A stretch of 58,920 nt of DNA from assembly GCA_029941865.1 (NCBI GenBank), contig JAPYTO010000012.1, positions 1 through 58,920 on the forward strand. The letters are read 5' to 3'. The notes under the pieces are model-generated. The model had not been told where the DNA came from, made no database searches, and saw only the letters and a program-made list of their open reading frames with translations. Within the stretch, counting starts at the first letter, position 1. Every line of letters begins with the position of its first letter. Origin of the DNA: Fuerstiella sp. (lineage in GTDB: Bacteria; Planctomycetota; Planctomycetia; Planctomycetales; Planctomycetaceae). Shown in pieces: positions 9,421-18,253 of the stretch. The translations under genes and the position numbers were made by a program.

Positions 9421-12400
9421 ATGCATAAAACTTCCATTGTGTTCTCCGTTCTTCTTTGTCTTGCGGCGAACACCGCGACGGCACAGGACGGCTTTGCTCC
9501 GTTTCCGGAAAACCGCGTCCGCGACTTTTACTTTCGTCAGGCAGAACAACACCTGAGTTCGGGCAAGCCTATTCCTAATCTGTTGCGTCAGTTCCCCGGT
9601 CTGGATGGCGGGGCCTTTGGACATTGGGGACAGAACCCCCCTGAACGCAGCATCGACAATTCGCTGAACGAAGTCGACAGCGGGAACGTCATCTGCAGTC
9701 GCGTGATTCACTTCGGAACGAACACCCAGAAGGGAGTGGCGGTCCGCCTGAGCGATGGCGATGACGCCGTCAGCGTCGTGTTTGATCCGCTGTCGTTGTC
9801 ATTCGTCGATTCGTGGCAGGGAGGCTTCGTTTCCCGAGGCTCCAGCCGATACGGCGTTCACGCCGGCGCTACAGCAGTCGGCAAACAGCTGTTTGATTTC
9901 GGCGGCAGCCGCTGGAACGGACCGAAGAATACGAGCAGACGTTATCTGGGCTTTTACCGAAACGGCACTGACGTCGTGTTCACCTACAAGCTTGGCACGG
10001 CAACGGTCTACGATCGGATGTGGTTGTTGGATGGTCTGCTGGTCCGGTCACTGCAATTTGATGGAACACTTCCGCCGGACACCCGGTTGTCATTGTTTGG
10101 CACAAAAAGCACACCCCAACAAACACGGTCTGGTCAGTACCACGAATTCGTGGTTGATCAGAAGGTCGGCCGCACGTCCGTCGGATTTTTTGATGTCGGC
10201 GGCCCGCAACTGGTTGCAGGAACGGGTAAGAAAGCCGCCGCCGTTCTGACCTTTAACGATGTGACTCCCGCCACGACGCTGCACCTGCAGTTTCGCAAGG
10301 AATCGTCAACTGGTGCTGCAGTATTGCAAGTGGTGGATGGCAATTCACCTCACGCACCGACATTGCTGATTGCCGGCGGGCCAGGACAGTGGGCGAAAGA
10401 TGTTGTCACGACAACCGGCGAACTCGGCGACGAATCCGCCGCCTTCGCGATCGATACTCTGACCATTCCCTACGCAACGGCCAATCCATTCCGTACGCCA
10501 ATGCGTCTGGCCGGCGCCGCAGCTCTGGACGACGGCCGCATCGCCGTGTCCACACTTCTGGGCGATGTCTGGGTGGTCAGCGGAGTAGACAACGCTCTGC
10601 AGGAATTGAAATGGCAACGAGTCGCCGCAGGTCTGTATCAGCCACTGGGAGTGACCATCAAAGCCGGCAAGATCATTCTGGGCGGCAACGATCAGATTAC
10701 CCGGCTGCACGATCTTAACGGTGATGGCGAGGCCGACTTTTATGAATGCGTTACCAACGATTACCCCACGACCGGAGGCCATGACTTCGCCACCTCACTT
10801 CAACAGGACAACGAAGGGCGACTTTACTGGGCCACCGCTTCCGGTGACTTCGGGCTGACCAGGCTGACGGAGGGGCAAAAACCCGAATCACTCGGGTCCG
10901 GCCTGAGAAACTCAAACGGCATCGGCGTATCGCCCGATGGCAGCATCGCGCTGGCAACTGTTCAGGAAGGCACCTGGGCACCCGGCACGGCCATCTTCAA
11001 CGTCGGTGCAGGCAGCTTTCACGGTCATCGTGGTCCACGCGAAGGAATTGGCGAGTTCGGCTACGACCTGCCGCAGTGTTTTGTTCCGCGCGGTATCGAT
11101 AACTCGGCCGGAGAAATCCGCTTTCTGCCGGATGACAAACGCCTCGGTCCACTGGCAGGAAAGGTCATCGGTTCATCGTACGGATACTGCAACCACTACA
11201 TGATTCTGCGTGAAGAAGTTAACGGGCACGTTCAGGGCGGCCTGGTGCCCCTGCCCGGCGAGTTCCTGAGCGGAGCGTGTCGCGTGACGTTCAATAAATA
11301 CGATGGCCACATATACGTCGCCGGCACTGAAGGCTGGCAAAGCTATGCCGCAGAAAACGGCTGTCTGCAGAGACTTCGCTGGACCGGCAATCCATTGCCT
11401 CTGCCCACACGAATTGAGACTCGACAAAACGGCCTGATCGTCCACTGCAACACAGAAATCTCGCCCGAGTCCGTCCGGCAGGAAAACGTCTTCTGTCAGC
11501 AATGGAATTATCTGTACAGCGGCGCCTACGGGTCGCCGGAATACAGTGTCAAAGACGAAGGCCGGCAGGGACACGACTACGTTCCCGTCCGATCAGTACA
11601 TCTGCTGAAAGACAAACGCAGCGTCTTTATCGAGATTCCTCAGCTGCACCCGGTCATGCAGTTCCACTTTCACATGAAGCTCACGGCTGCCGACGGTGCC
11701 GCATTCACTCCGGACGCTTACTCTTCGATCTACGCCATGGGCGAAGCGTTTACGGACTTCCCTGGCTATCAGTTGATCGCCAAACGCCGCTGGCCCGGCT
11801 TTCCTCATGCAGAAAAATACGAACAGGATCCTCGCCTCATCGAACAGGATGCCTTCGGCACCAACTTTGGCTGGGTGTCCAGTGCAAAGAAAATGACGCT
11901 GAACGCTGTCACTGGTCTGCAGTACGAACCGAGCCGCCTTAAAGTGGCACCGGGAACACGAGTCGCACTGACGTTCCATAACACCGATCCCAGCATGCCG
12001 CACAACGTCGTGGTCGTCAAAGCCGACGCGATGGAAGATTTCGGTGAACAGTCCATGGTGCTGGCCAGCAATCCTCGAGCCATCGCGACTCACTACGTCC
12101 CCGACGATCCGGCGGAAATCTGTTTCTCGCCGATCCTGACCCCTGGAGACCAGTACACCGTGTACTTTGAAGCGCCGAAGGAAACGGGACGCTACCGATT
12201 TCTGTGTACCTATCCCGGTCACTGGAAAGTGATGCGCGGCAGCCTGTACATATTGCCGGACGACCAGCCGCTGCCACCACCAGCCGCAGATGAAATCACG
12301 CGTCGATTTGTAAAACGATGGACGATGCCGGATTTTCAAATACACACCGAACAACTCGATGGACGATCCACTGCCAATGGCGAAACAGTCTTCAATCAGG

Positions 12401-12807
12401 CTGGCTGCATCAAGTGCCATCGGATTAAGGACAAGGGAGCAAAGCTGGGGCCGGAATTGTCTGATGTCAACAAGCGTTTCCAAGGTAAAAAACTGCTGCA
12501 GCAGATTCTGGCCCCATCATCCGACATCAACAAACAGTACCAGACCTGGATCGCCGTCCGTGACGACGGCACCGTCCTGAGTGGTTTGATGACTGAACAG
12601 AACGACACCTCGATCACCCTGCTGCCGAACCCATTGAAACCCGACCAGATCGTCACGATTCTTAGAGAACAGATCGACGAATTGATCCCGTCCAAACAAT
12701 CGACCATGCCGGACGGCCTGTTGATGACGTACTCGAAAGATGAGATCCTGGACCTGCTGGCCTTTATTCAGCAAAACGGAAGTGGGCCACGTGTACTCGA
12801 ACCGTAG
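9421..12807 (+). CDS. Exported propeller protein with DUF6797-like, cupredoxin and cytochrome c domains
   Basis: 1128 residues. The start at 9421 is chosen over 9391 because it begins a clean signal peptide (HKTSIVFSVLLCLAANTATA). Order of domains: a DUF6797-like module at about residues 15-310, a beta-propeller with PQQ-dehydrogenase-like repeats at about 340-820, a type 1 copper (plastocyanin/azurin-like) domain with ligands H861, C929, H934 and M938, and a cytochrome c domain with C996-I-K-C-H1000 of the planctomycete/Verrucomicrobia (TIGR02603-like) heme type. The chain of propeller, copper and heme suggests oxidation of a substrate with electrons passed internally from copper to heme, outside the cytoplasm (inference). 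A related protein at 37574-41494 shares the first two modules but carries different redox domains. The substrate is unknown. Confidence 0.85.
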   Translation: MHKTSIVFSVLLCLAANTATAQDGFAPFPENRVRDFYFRQAEQHLSSGKPIPNLLRQFPGLDGGAFGHWGQNPPERSIDNSLNEVDSGNVICSRVIHFGTNTQKGVAVRLSDGDDAVSVVFDPLSLSFVDSWQGGFVSRGSSRYGVHAGATAVGKQLFDFGGSRWNGPKNTSRRYLGFYRNGTDVVFTYKLGTATVYDRMWLLDGLLVRSLQFDGTLPPDTRLSLFGTKSTPQQTRSGQYHEFVVDQKVGRTSVGFFDVGGPQLVAGTGKKAAAVLTFNDVTPATTLHLQFRKESSTGAAVLQVVDGNSPHAPTLLIAGGPGQWAKDVVTTTGELGDESAAFAIDTLTIPYATANPFRTPMRLAGAAALDDGRIAVSTLLGDVWVVSGVDNALQELKWQRVAAGLYQPLGVTIKAGKIILGGNDQITRLHDLNGDGEADFYECVTNDYPTTGGHDFATSLQQDNEGRLYWATASGDFGLTRLTEGQKPESLGSGLRNSNGIGVSPDGSIALATVQEGTWAPGTAIFNVGAGSFHGHRGPREGIGEFGYDLPQCFVPRGIDNSAGEIRFLPDDKRLGPLAGKVIGSSYGYCNHYMILREEVNGHVQGGLVPLPGEFLSGACRVTFNKYDGHIYVAGTEGWQSYAAENGCLQRLRWTGNPLPLPTRIETRQNGLIVHCNTEISPESVRQENVFCQQWNYLYSGAYGSPEYSVKDEGRQGHDYVPVRSVHLLKDKRSVFIEIPQLHPVMQFHFHMKLTAADGAAFTPDAYSSIYAMGEAFTDFPGYQLIAKRRWPGFPHAEKYEQDPRLIEQDAFGTNFGWVSSAKKMTLNAVTGLQYEPSRLKVAPGTRVALTFHNTDPSMPHNVVVVKADAMEDFGEQSMVLASNPRAIATHYVPDDPAEICFSPILTPGDQYTVYFEAPKETGRYRFLCTYPGHWKVMRGSLYILPDDQPLPPPAADEITRRFVKRWTMPDFQIHTEQLDGRSTANGETVFNQAGCIKCHRIKDKGAKLGPELSDVNKRFQGKKLLQQILAPSSDINKQYQTWIAVRDDGTVLSGLMTEQNDTSITLLPNPLKPDQIVTILREQIDELIPSKQSTMPDGLLMTYSKDEILDLLAFIQQNGSGPRVLEP

Positions 12808-12936
12808 TTCAAATCTGTTCGTGAACGTGCCACGTCGGGTGGCCTGGACTGAGCTTGCGAAGGAAGCCCCGGGGTTTCGCTCGTTCCTCGCTCCAACCAC
12901 CGGCTACCCTCCCGGTTGTACGGCATGCCGCACGCG

Positions 12937-13686
12937 TTATGCGTAGGGATCAACAAACGAGTCATCGTCGTAGCGGTCGTGATGACGAACCCAGGCCATG
13001 CCGTAGGGCAGTTCTGCTTCGTCGCGTCCTTTCGGAACCAGGTCCAGATAATTGTAAATCCCCAATAGGTTCTCCAGACCACGGGCGTATGCGGAATAAG
13101 TGTGGAAGATCTCGCCCTGCTGGTTGCGGACGAAGCTGCTGATGCCGGGACACTCCGTCGACGGAAAACGTCCGACCTGGTAGTTGTAGTTCATCCGGCT
13201 TTCATCCATTTCCTCCTGCGTGAATGACACGCCGAAGTCCTGGTTGAAGTCGTTGTTGATTGAAGACGCCCACTCGAAGTTCCAACCCATACGCTGTTGG
13301 TAGGAAGCAAGCGTCTCGATCGGTGCTCGCGACACTGCGACCAAAGTCACGTCACGAGCGTTCAGGTGCACGACCAGCGGATGGTAGTGATCGGCAAGCA
13401 TCGAACAGATCTTGCAACCGTCTTTCCAGTCCGGTCCAAACATGAAGTGATAGACAAGCAGCTGACTATTGGAACCGAACAGGTCGAGCAGTTTCACTTT
13501 TCCGGCCGCACCATCGAACGTGTAGTCCTTTTCGATTTTCTCCCATGGCAGGTTACGACGCTGCTGAGTCAGTTCGTCGCGCAGTTGCGAGAGTTCTTTT
13601 TCCTTCTGCAGAAGTTCTTTGCGGGCCGTCAACCATTCTTCGCCGGAGACGACAGGATGATCAGACATTGGCTTGTTTCTTTCCAT
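12937..13686 (-). CDS. DUF899 family thioredoxin-fold protein
   Basis: 249 residues (243 if the ATG at 13668 is used; a GGAAAG lies about nine bases before that start). After an N-terminal charged helix the protein reads as DUF899: a YHFMFGPDW segment, then a short C-K-I-C motif (GCKICSMLADHYHP) where thioredoxins carry their active-site cysteines, then a VAVSRAP strand and a C-terminal MAWVRHHD. The family is thought to be thioredoxin-like, but its reaction is not established. It is the last gene of a minus-strand run with DUF1569, AHSA1-like and ArsR-like genes, a combination often found around ArsR/AHSA1 pairs in soil and aquatic bacteria. Confidence 0.85.
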   Translation of the reverse strand: MERNKPMSDHPVVSGEEWLTARKELLQKEKELSQLRDELTQQRRNLPWEKIEKDYTFDGAAGKVKLLDLFGSNSQLLVYHFMFGPDWKDGCKICSMLADHYHPLVVHLNARDVTLVAVSRAPIETLASYQQRMGWNFEWASSINNDFNQDFGVSFTQEEMDESRMNYNYQVGRFPSTECPGISSFVRNQQGEIFHTYSAYARGLENLLGIYNYLDLVPKGRDEAELPYGMAWVRHHDRYDDDSFVDPYA

Positions 13687-13759
13687 GGTTCTTGAGACAT
13701 CGTTCGTGGGTCATCAGTGTGCTGACCGCAGCCCGATAAGTAAGACTGGTTGAATGGTG

Positions 13760-14116
13760 TTACGCCTTCTTTTTCCCTTGTTTCGTCTGCACCGCAGGCT
13801 CGGATTCCGCAGCTTCCCTGACCCGCAGCAGTGTGTTGGACCAGTAGGCTTCATACTTGCCGATCCACCGTTCGAGGATTTCCCGAATCGGTGCGGCGTT
13901 GAGCGAATTGATGCGGAGTCTGCCTTCTGATCGCGTGTTGACCAGACCGGCTTCGCGCAGCCCTTCCAGATGTTTCATGACGCCGAATCTTGACAGTTGC
14001 GGAAACCGTTCAACGATGTACGTCGTCTGCTGCGGTCCATCGCGAAGCAGATCCAGTATCTCTCGACGTGTCGGATCGGCGAGCGCTTTCCAGATGTGGT
14101 CCAGGTCTTCGGCCAT
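13760..14116 (-). CDS. ArsR-family winged-helix transcriptional regulator
   Basis: 118 residues. The start MAEDLDHIWKALADPTRREI is the characteristic opening of ArsR/SmtB-like repressors, followed by a winged-helix domain (FGVMKHLEGLREAGLV is the recognition-helix region). No metal-binding Cys pair (CxC) is present, so it is of the non-metal type that accompanies AHSA1-domain genes. The C-terminus is basic (QGKKKA). It starts 33 bases after the stop of the AHSA1-like gene and probably controls its own operon; no operator was identified. Confidence 0.88.
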   Translation of the reverse strand: MAEDLDHIWKALADPTRREILDLLRDGPQQTTYIVERFPQLSRFGVMKHLEGLREAGLVNTRSEGRLRINSLNAAPIREILERWIGKYEAYWSNTLLRVREAAESEPAVQTKQGKKKA

Positions 14117-14149
14117 TGCATTCTCTCTGCGAAACTCAACCCTTCGGAA

Positions 14150-14590
14150 TCACGCGGCAGATTCAGCCCGTTGCTTCACAGACTGCAGCAGGAAGTCCCA
14201 GCCGTGGGTGACCCCCTCACGGTGATTGGGATCTATCATTCCCAACACTCGGTGCCGCAACGACAATTCCGTGCCACCCGAGATCTGCGACAAACGCAGT
14301 TGCAGGTGCCCGGCGACGGCGTACGACATGAACATGGGGCCCTGAATCTCGATCAGGTTCGGCGGCTTGATGACCTGAACGAATCCCCACAGGTGGCCGT
14401 GCCCATTGCCAAGGTCCCGCAGCCAGCGTCCGCCCAGCCACTCTTCCAGCACCATCGGCATCGGCTTGTTGTCGGGGGTTGAGTTCTCGCTCGTCAATCG
14501 GCCTAACAGAGCAGACCATGCGTCGCCAACGGCCGCCTTGATTTCCAGGCTCTGGGTGATGTCGAGCGTGAGATCCTGAATCTCAGCCAA
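14150..14590 (-). CDS. SRPBCC/AHSA1-domain protein
   Basis: 146 residues from a TTG start at 14590. This start is preferred over the ATG at 14635 because AAGGAG lies seven bases upstream of the TTG and the family pattern begins there (AEIQDLTLDITQSLEI). The sequence fits the SRPBCC helix-grip fold used by AHSA1/polyketide-cyclase-like proteins: an initial beta strand, a mid-segment WLGGRWLRD and G.LWGFVQVI, and a final helix (GWDFLLQSVKQRAE). These bind small hydrophobic ligands or act as stress chaperone-like proteins; the ligand is unknown. It is adjacent to its usual partner, an ArsR-type regulator. Confidence 0.8.
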   Translation of the reverse strand: MAEIQDLTLDITQSLEIKAAVGDAWSALLGRLTSENSTPDNKPMPMVLEEWLGGRWLRDLGNGHGHLWGFVQVIKPPNLIEIQGPMFMSYAVAGHLQLRLSQISGGTELSLRHRVLGMIDPNHREGVTHGWDFLLQSVKQRAESAA

Positions 14591-14685
14591 AGTGATTCTC
14601 CTTAAGTCAGTGTCATTGAATTGGCGTGGTCGCACCGCCGCTGTTGGTGCAGCGGAATACGCTGGGGTGCACGAACAACTCCTGT

Positions 14686-15150
14686 CTAATCACTATCGTC
14701 CAAAAAACTCATATGCAGTTCCGCGTGCCGCAGATGAAAATCATTCCACTCGTCATGAGTAAGCCGGCCAAACCCCGGATGCTGGGCTCGCGAGGATTCT
14801 TCTTTCTGCCGCGCAACCGCAGCTCGCATCGCTGCCAGCCCGTCTTCAACTGACGTCGCTGCCGGTACGAAGTTGGACGGTGCTTTGAACCCTGCGGGAA
14901 GCCCCTTTGTCAGGAACTTTCGCTTCATGAGCAGTGTCAGGAGCCAACGAACGGGAGCGGGCAGCATGCTGCTGAAGCCATCGATCGACGAATTCATGGT
15001 CGTGGCAAGATGCTCGTGGATCTGGCCCGGCGACCAGTTTCCCAGTGTATGAACGTTCGGACCGGCCAGGCGTTCAGCGTCAGCCACATAGTCGTCGATC
15101 GATTCGTATCGGATCTCCCGCCGTCCTGTGACTTTTTTCGTGTTGATCAT
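14686..15150 (-). CDS. DUF1569 (DinB-like) protein
   Basis: 154 residues, with GGAGG eight bases before the ATG. The sequence fits DUF1569, a branch of the DinB/YfiT four-helix superfamily: WSPGQIHEHLATTMNSSIDG carries a His in the metal-site region, and HLRHAELHMSF near the end supplies further His residues. DinB-fold proteins bind a divalent metal and some are thiol-dependent transferases; no specific reaction is known for DUF1569. It is the first gene of the minus-strand run that continues with the AHSA1-like, ArsR and DUF899 genes. Confidence 0.8.
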   Translation of the reverse strand: MINTKKVTGRREIRYESIDDYVADAERLAGPNVHTLGNWSPGQIHEHLATTMNSSIDGFSSMLPAPVRWLLTLLMKRKFLTKGLPAGFKAPSNFVPAATSVEDGLAAMRAAVARQKEESSRAQHPGFGRLTHDEWNDFHLRHAELHMSFLDDSD

Positions 15151-15366
15151 GAGGAAAGCCTCCGGTCGTTAGAAATGTAAACGGAACTCAATACGTTACC
15201 AAACAGTAACGTTAATTTCGGCAACGTCAACAACATGACCTTGGCAAAGGCTTTCCATGAGACGGTCCCTGCCATTGAAATCACGAAACGGAAATGAGGA
15301 CCAAGCAGGATGGACTGGTGACATTGGGCGTGACGCGTTTTGTGTGACGACGTATTCTCCTCATTA

Positions 15367-15468
15367 GAGCAGTTTACTTATTGTCGTGGACGATACTGGC
15401 TCGTGGGGGTAACGAAACGGCTACTGAAAAGCGTTCTTCGCGGCCACAAGTCAGCGTGAAACGCTGTA
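15367..15468 (-). repeat. Dispersed 102-bp repeat, copy A
   Basis: The 102 bases match the reverse complement of 20637-20738 at 95 positions. The end near 15468 contains a small stem-loop (CAGCG/CGCTG, read on the minus strand as CAGCGTTTCACGCTG). It lies in the 418-base divergent region 15151-15568, which otherwise shows no gene. Confidence 0.9.
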
Positions 15469-15568
15469 GTCCGCTTCAAGAGACCGATTGGTTCCACATT
15501 GCAGCGGACCGGGCGACATTTGAAATTCTGGCGTAACGTCGCCGTCACATCTCACTAAACAATATTTC

Positions 15569-16186
15569 ATGGATCAAATGGTGAATCACGGAACTCCTGG
15601 TGAACGCCAAGTGCAAACCCAACTGGATAGCCAGGTGCGTGCGAAACGGTTCTATGACCGTCAAATGCGCGACCGGCTGTCCGCAAAGATGGTTGAGCTC
15701 ATTCGTCGGCAGGAAATGATGTTCATCGCAACCTCCGATGCGCACGGAAACTGCGACTGCTCGCCACGGTTTGGACAGGCGGGATTCGTTCTTGTGCTGG
15801 ATGACAGGACGCTTGCGTACCCCGAACTCCGAGGCAACGGAGTCTTTGCGAGCCTGGGAAACATCAGCGAGAATCCGCACCTTGGCCTGGTATTCGTCGA
15901 TGTCTTCCACACGACCGTAGGATTGCATGTCAATGGTGCTGCGCATTGGTACTCATCCACGGAACTGCCTTCCACACTGGCAGCGTATCTCGACAGCGAA
16001 CCACTACATTTGGACTCTGCTGTTGAATGCTGGGTCGTGATTACCATCGATGAAGCCTATATTCACTGTTCAAAACATGTGCCACTTCTGGAAAAGAAGG
16101 ACAAGCTCATCATGTGGGGTACTGATGATCCATTGGCCAAGTCCGACGATTACTTCCGGTCGAATCCAGAACCGCACACACCGTGA
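15569..16186 (+). CDS. Pyridoxamine 5'-phosphate oxidase-like (PPOX) flavin protein
   Basis: 205 residues. The core (FIATSDAHGNCDCSPRFG, then the LAYPELRGNG and SLGNISENPHLGLVF segments) is that of the split-barrel PPOX superfamily, in the group annotated as PPOX class, FMN-dependent. These enzymes use FMN or F420 to oxidise or reduce small molecules, and this subgroup is often uncharacterised. A longer charged N-terminal region (about 45 residues) precedes the barrel. There is no signal peptide. The ATG at 15569 has no obvious Shine-Dalgarno sequence. The gene stands alone between the stress cluster and the PhoD phosphatase. Confidence 0.8.
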   Translation: MDQMVNHGTPGERQVQTQLDSQVRAKRFYDRQMRDRLSAKMVELIRRQEMMFIATSDAHGNCDCSPRFGQAGFVLVLDDRTLAYPELRGNGVFASLGNISENPHLGLVFVDVFHTTVGLHVNGAAHWYSSTELPSTLAAYLDSEPLHLDSAVECWVVITIDEAYIHCSKHVPLLEKKDKLIMWGTDDPLAKSDDYFRSNPEPHTP

Positions 16187-16608
16187 CCGTGGCCGGCATG
16201 CCCATCCGTGGAATCGCAAGCTGACGAAACGCTCAACCCGCTTGGCGGTTGGACGCGTGCTCTGAACCCGGAAGCCGCCACCCGCGCTGTGCGAGGGTCG
16301 GTCTGCCGACCCCGCACATTGATGACCGAAGGTCTCAACGTACTCGCTGGCCAGCGGAAGACCTGCCACCAGCGGTGTGACCGAGATCAGCAGACCTTCG
16401 TCCCGCGCATGTCTGCCTGTTTGCTCACCCAGTGGCATCTGCTCCGGGCCTCTGGTTAACATAGGAAAATGCGAGGCTGTCCCTCGACATGAATGCGCGC
16501 TTACGGCTTTCAGGAATCGATGGTTTCTCCGGTCAACGACCACCACAACTTACCAGACTCTGTCCACGTCCACTGCACGCCGCCCCCCGCCTACGGATAG
16601 CGAAAAAC
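16187..16608. other. Intergenic region with one strong hairpin
   Basis: 422 bases without a convincing gene. At 16289-16317 there is a 12-13 bp stem (GTGCGAGGGTCGG against CCGACCCCGCAC, one mismatch, four-base loop). It has no T-run after it, so it is either a Rho-type pause or a repeat hairpin rather than a classic terminator. Confidence 0.5.
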
Positions 16609-18165
16609 ATGACACAGCCAAGTCAACGAAGTCGCCGCTCGTTTCTCGCAGCTACGTCTGCCACGATCGCCTGGCCATTGGCAAATATTCGGATCGGCAC
16701 AGCGGCCGACCGGCGGGTTCACACCGCAGACTATCCCTTCCAGCTGGGCATTGCCTCAGGCGATCCGGCGCCCGATGGCGTGGTCCTGTGGACTCGGCTG
16801 GCACCGGATCCTTTGAATGGCGGCGGCATGCCATATGAGGACGTCCGCGTGCGGTGGCAAGTTGCGACCGATGAAGGCATGACAAAAGTTGTACGCAAAG
16901 GCGTGGCCACGGCGTCTAAAGACTGGGCTCATTCCGTCCACGTCGAAGTACAGGGACTACAACCGGACCGCACATATTGGTATCAGTTTAGTGCCGCTGG
17001 CGAGACCAGCGGTGTCGGTCGCACCAGAACGACACCGGTAGCCGACGTGATGCCTGACAGTTTCCGTTTCGCCTTCGCATCATGCCAACACTACGAATAC
17101 GGCTACTTCAATGCGTTGCGACACCTGGCGGACGAGGATTTGCATGCCGTTGTGCACCTGGGCGATTACATCTATGAAGGTGGCACCTCGGAGAATTTGA
17201 CCCGCAGACATAACAGCGCAGAAACGGTTTCGCTGAATGACTACCGCAATCGATACGCGCAGTATCAGTCGGATCCGGATCTGCAGGCGGCTCATGCCGC
17301 GTTTCCGTGGATCGTAACGTGGGATGACCACGAGTTCGACAACAACTGCGCCGGTGACATTTCTGAGCAACGGGGTGTGAGTGCAGAGCAGTTTCTGAAG
17401 CGGCGGGCCGACGCGTACAAGGCGTACTACGAACACATGCCACTGCGACGGTCCACGTTGCCTCACGGCCCGATGATGCAGTTGTACCGAAATGTGACAT
17501 ATGGCCGACTGGCTCAGTTCTCGGTCCTCGACACCCGACAATACCGAACAGACCAGCCGTGTGGCGACGGCAAAGAACCGCAGTGCGAAGGCGTCTTCGA
17601 TCCACGCGCTACTCTGTTGGGAGACATTCAGGAGAAGTGGTTATGCGACGGTCTGGCGGCATCACCGTCGCGCTGGAACATTCTGGCCCAGCAGGTCATG
17701 ATGGCCCGCGTCGACCAGAAACCGGGTGAGGCTGTGGCGTTCAGCATGGACCAGTGGGCGGGTTACGAAGTGGGGCGACAGCGGCTTGTTCAATTCCTCG
17801 CCGATCACCAGATCGCGAATCCCGTTGTGCTCACGGGCGACATTCACACAAATTGGGTCAACGACATCAAGGTTGACTTTGATGACGAAACGGCGGCCGC
17901 GGTCGCTACGGAACTTGTCGGAACGTCCATTACGTCGGGTGGCAACGGTGTTGAAAAGGGAAGAAACACGGACGCCATGCTGGCCGAAAATCCATTCGTG
18001 AAGTTCTTTAACGCTGAGCGAGGCTACGTTCGCTGCGAGTTGACTCCCAGTCAATGGAAGACTGATTTTCGAGTCGTGCCGGTTGTGACCGAACCAGAAT
18101 CACCCTGCCTGACTCGGGCCACATTCGTTATCGAAAACGGCAAACCCGGCGCGGAACGTGCCTGA
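16609..18165 (+). CDS. PhoD-like alkaline phosphatase, Tat-exported
   Basis: 518 residues. The start at 16609 is chosen because it begins a Tat signal (MTQPSQRSRRSFLAATSATI); the upstream 40 codons from 16489 do not resemble protein. After an N-terminal beta domain (YPFQLGIASGDPAPDGVVLWTR is cut here at its key part, ASGDP..VVLWTRL) come the metal-binding blocks: ASCQ near 163, G185-D-Y-I-Y-E, W238-D-D-H-E and G410-D-I-H. PhoD enzymes hydrolyse phosphate mono- and diesters using iron and calcium. It should act outside the cytoplasm and supply phosphate from organic sources. It is monocistronic as far as can be seen. Confidence 0.9.
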   Translation: MTQPSQRSRRSFLAATSATIAWPLANIRIGTAADRRVHTADYPFQLGIASGDPAPDGVVLWTRLAPDPLNGGGMPYEDVRVRWQVATDEGMTKVVRKGVATASKDWAHSVHVEVQGLQPDRTYWYQFSAAGETSGVGRTRTTPVADVMPDSFRFAFASCQHYEYGYFNALRHLADEDLHAVVHLGDYIYEGGTSENLTRRHNSAETVSLNDYRNRYAQYQSDPDLQAAHAAFPWIVTWDDHEFDNNCAGDISEQRGVSAEQFLKRRADAYKAYYEHMPLRRSTLPHGPMMQLYRNVTYGRLAQFSVLDTRQYRTDQPCGDGKEPQCEGVFDPRATLLGDIQEKWLCDGLAASPSRWNILAQQVMMARVDQKPGEAVAFSMDQWAGYEVGRQRLVQFLADHQIANPVVLTGDIHTNWVNDIKVDFDDETAAAVATELVGTSITSGGNGVEKGRNTDAMLAENPFVKFFNAERGYVRCELTPSQWKTDFRVVPVVTEPESPCLTRATFVIENGKPGAERA

Positions 18166-18253
18166 TTAAGCGGCCACGGTTACAAACTCGGAATGTCGGC
18201 AGCAACAGGATTGCCGTTTCCGCGATCTACATTTCCACAGGATCAAAACAACA

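Noticed and set aside
16070..16546. Possible minus-strand gene in the gap before phoD
   Set aside because: It overlaps the PPOX-like gene and a hairpin, and its product has no recognisable motif or signal.
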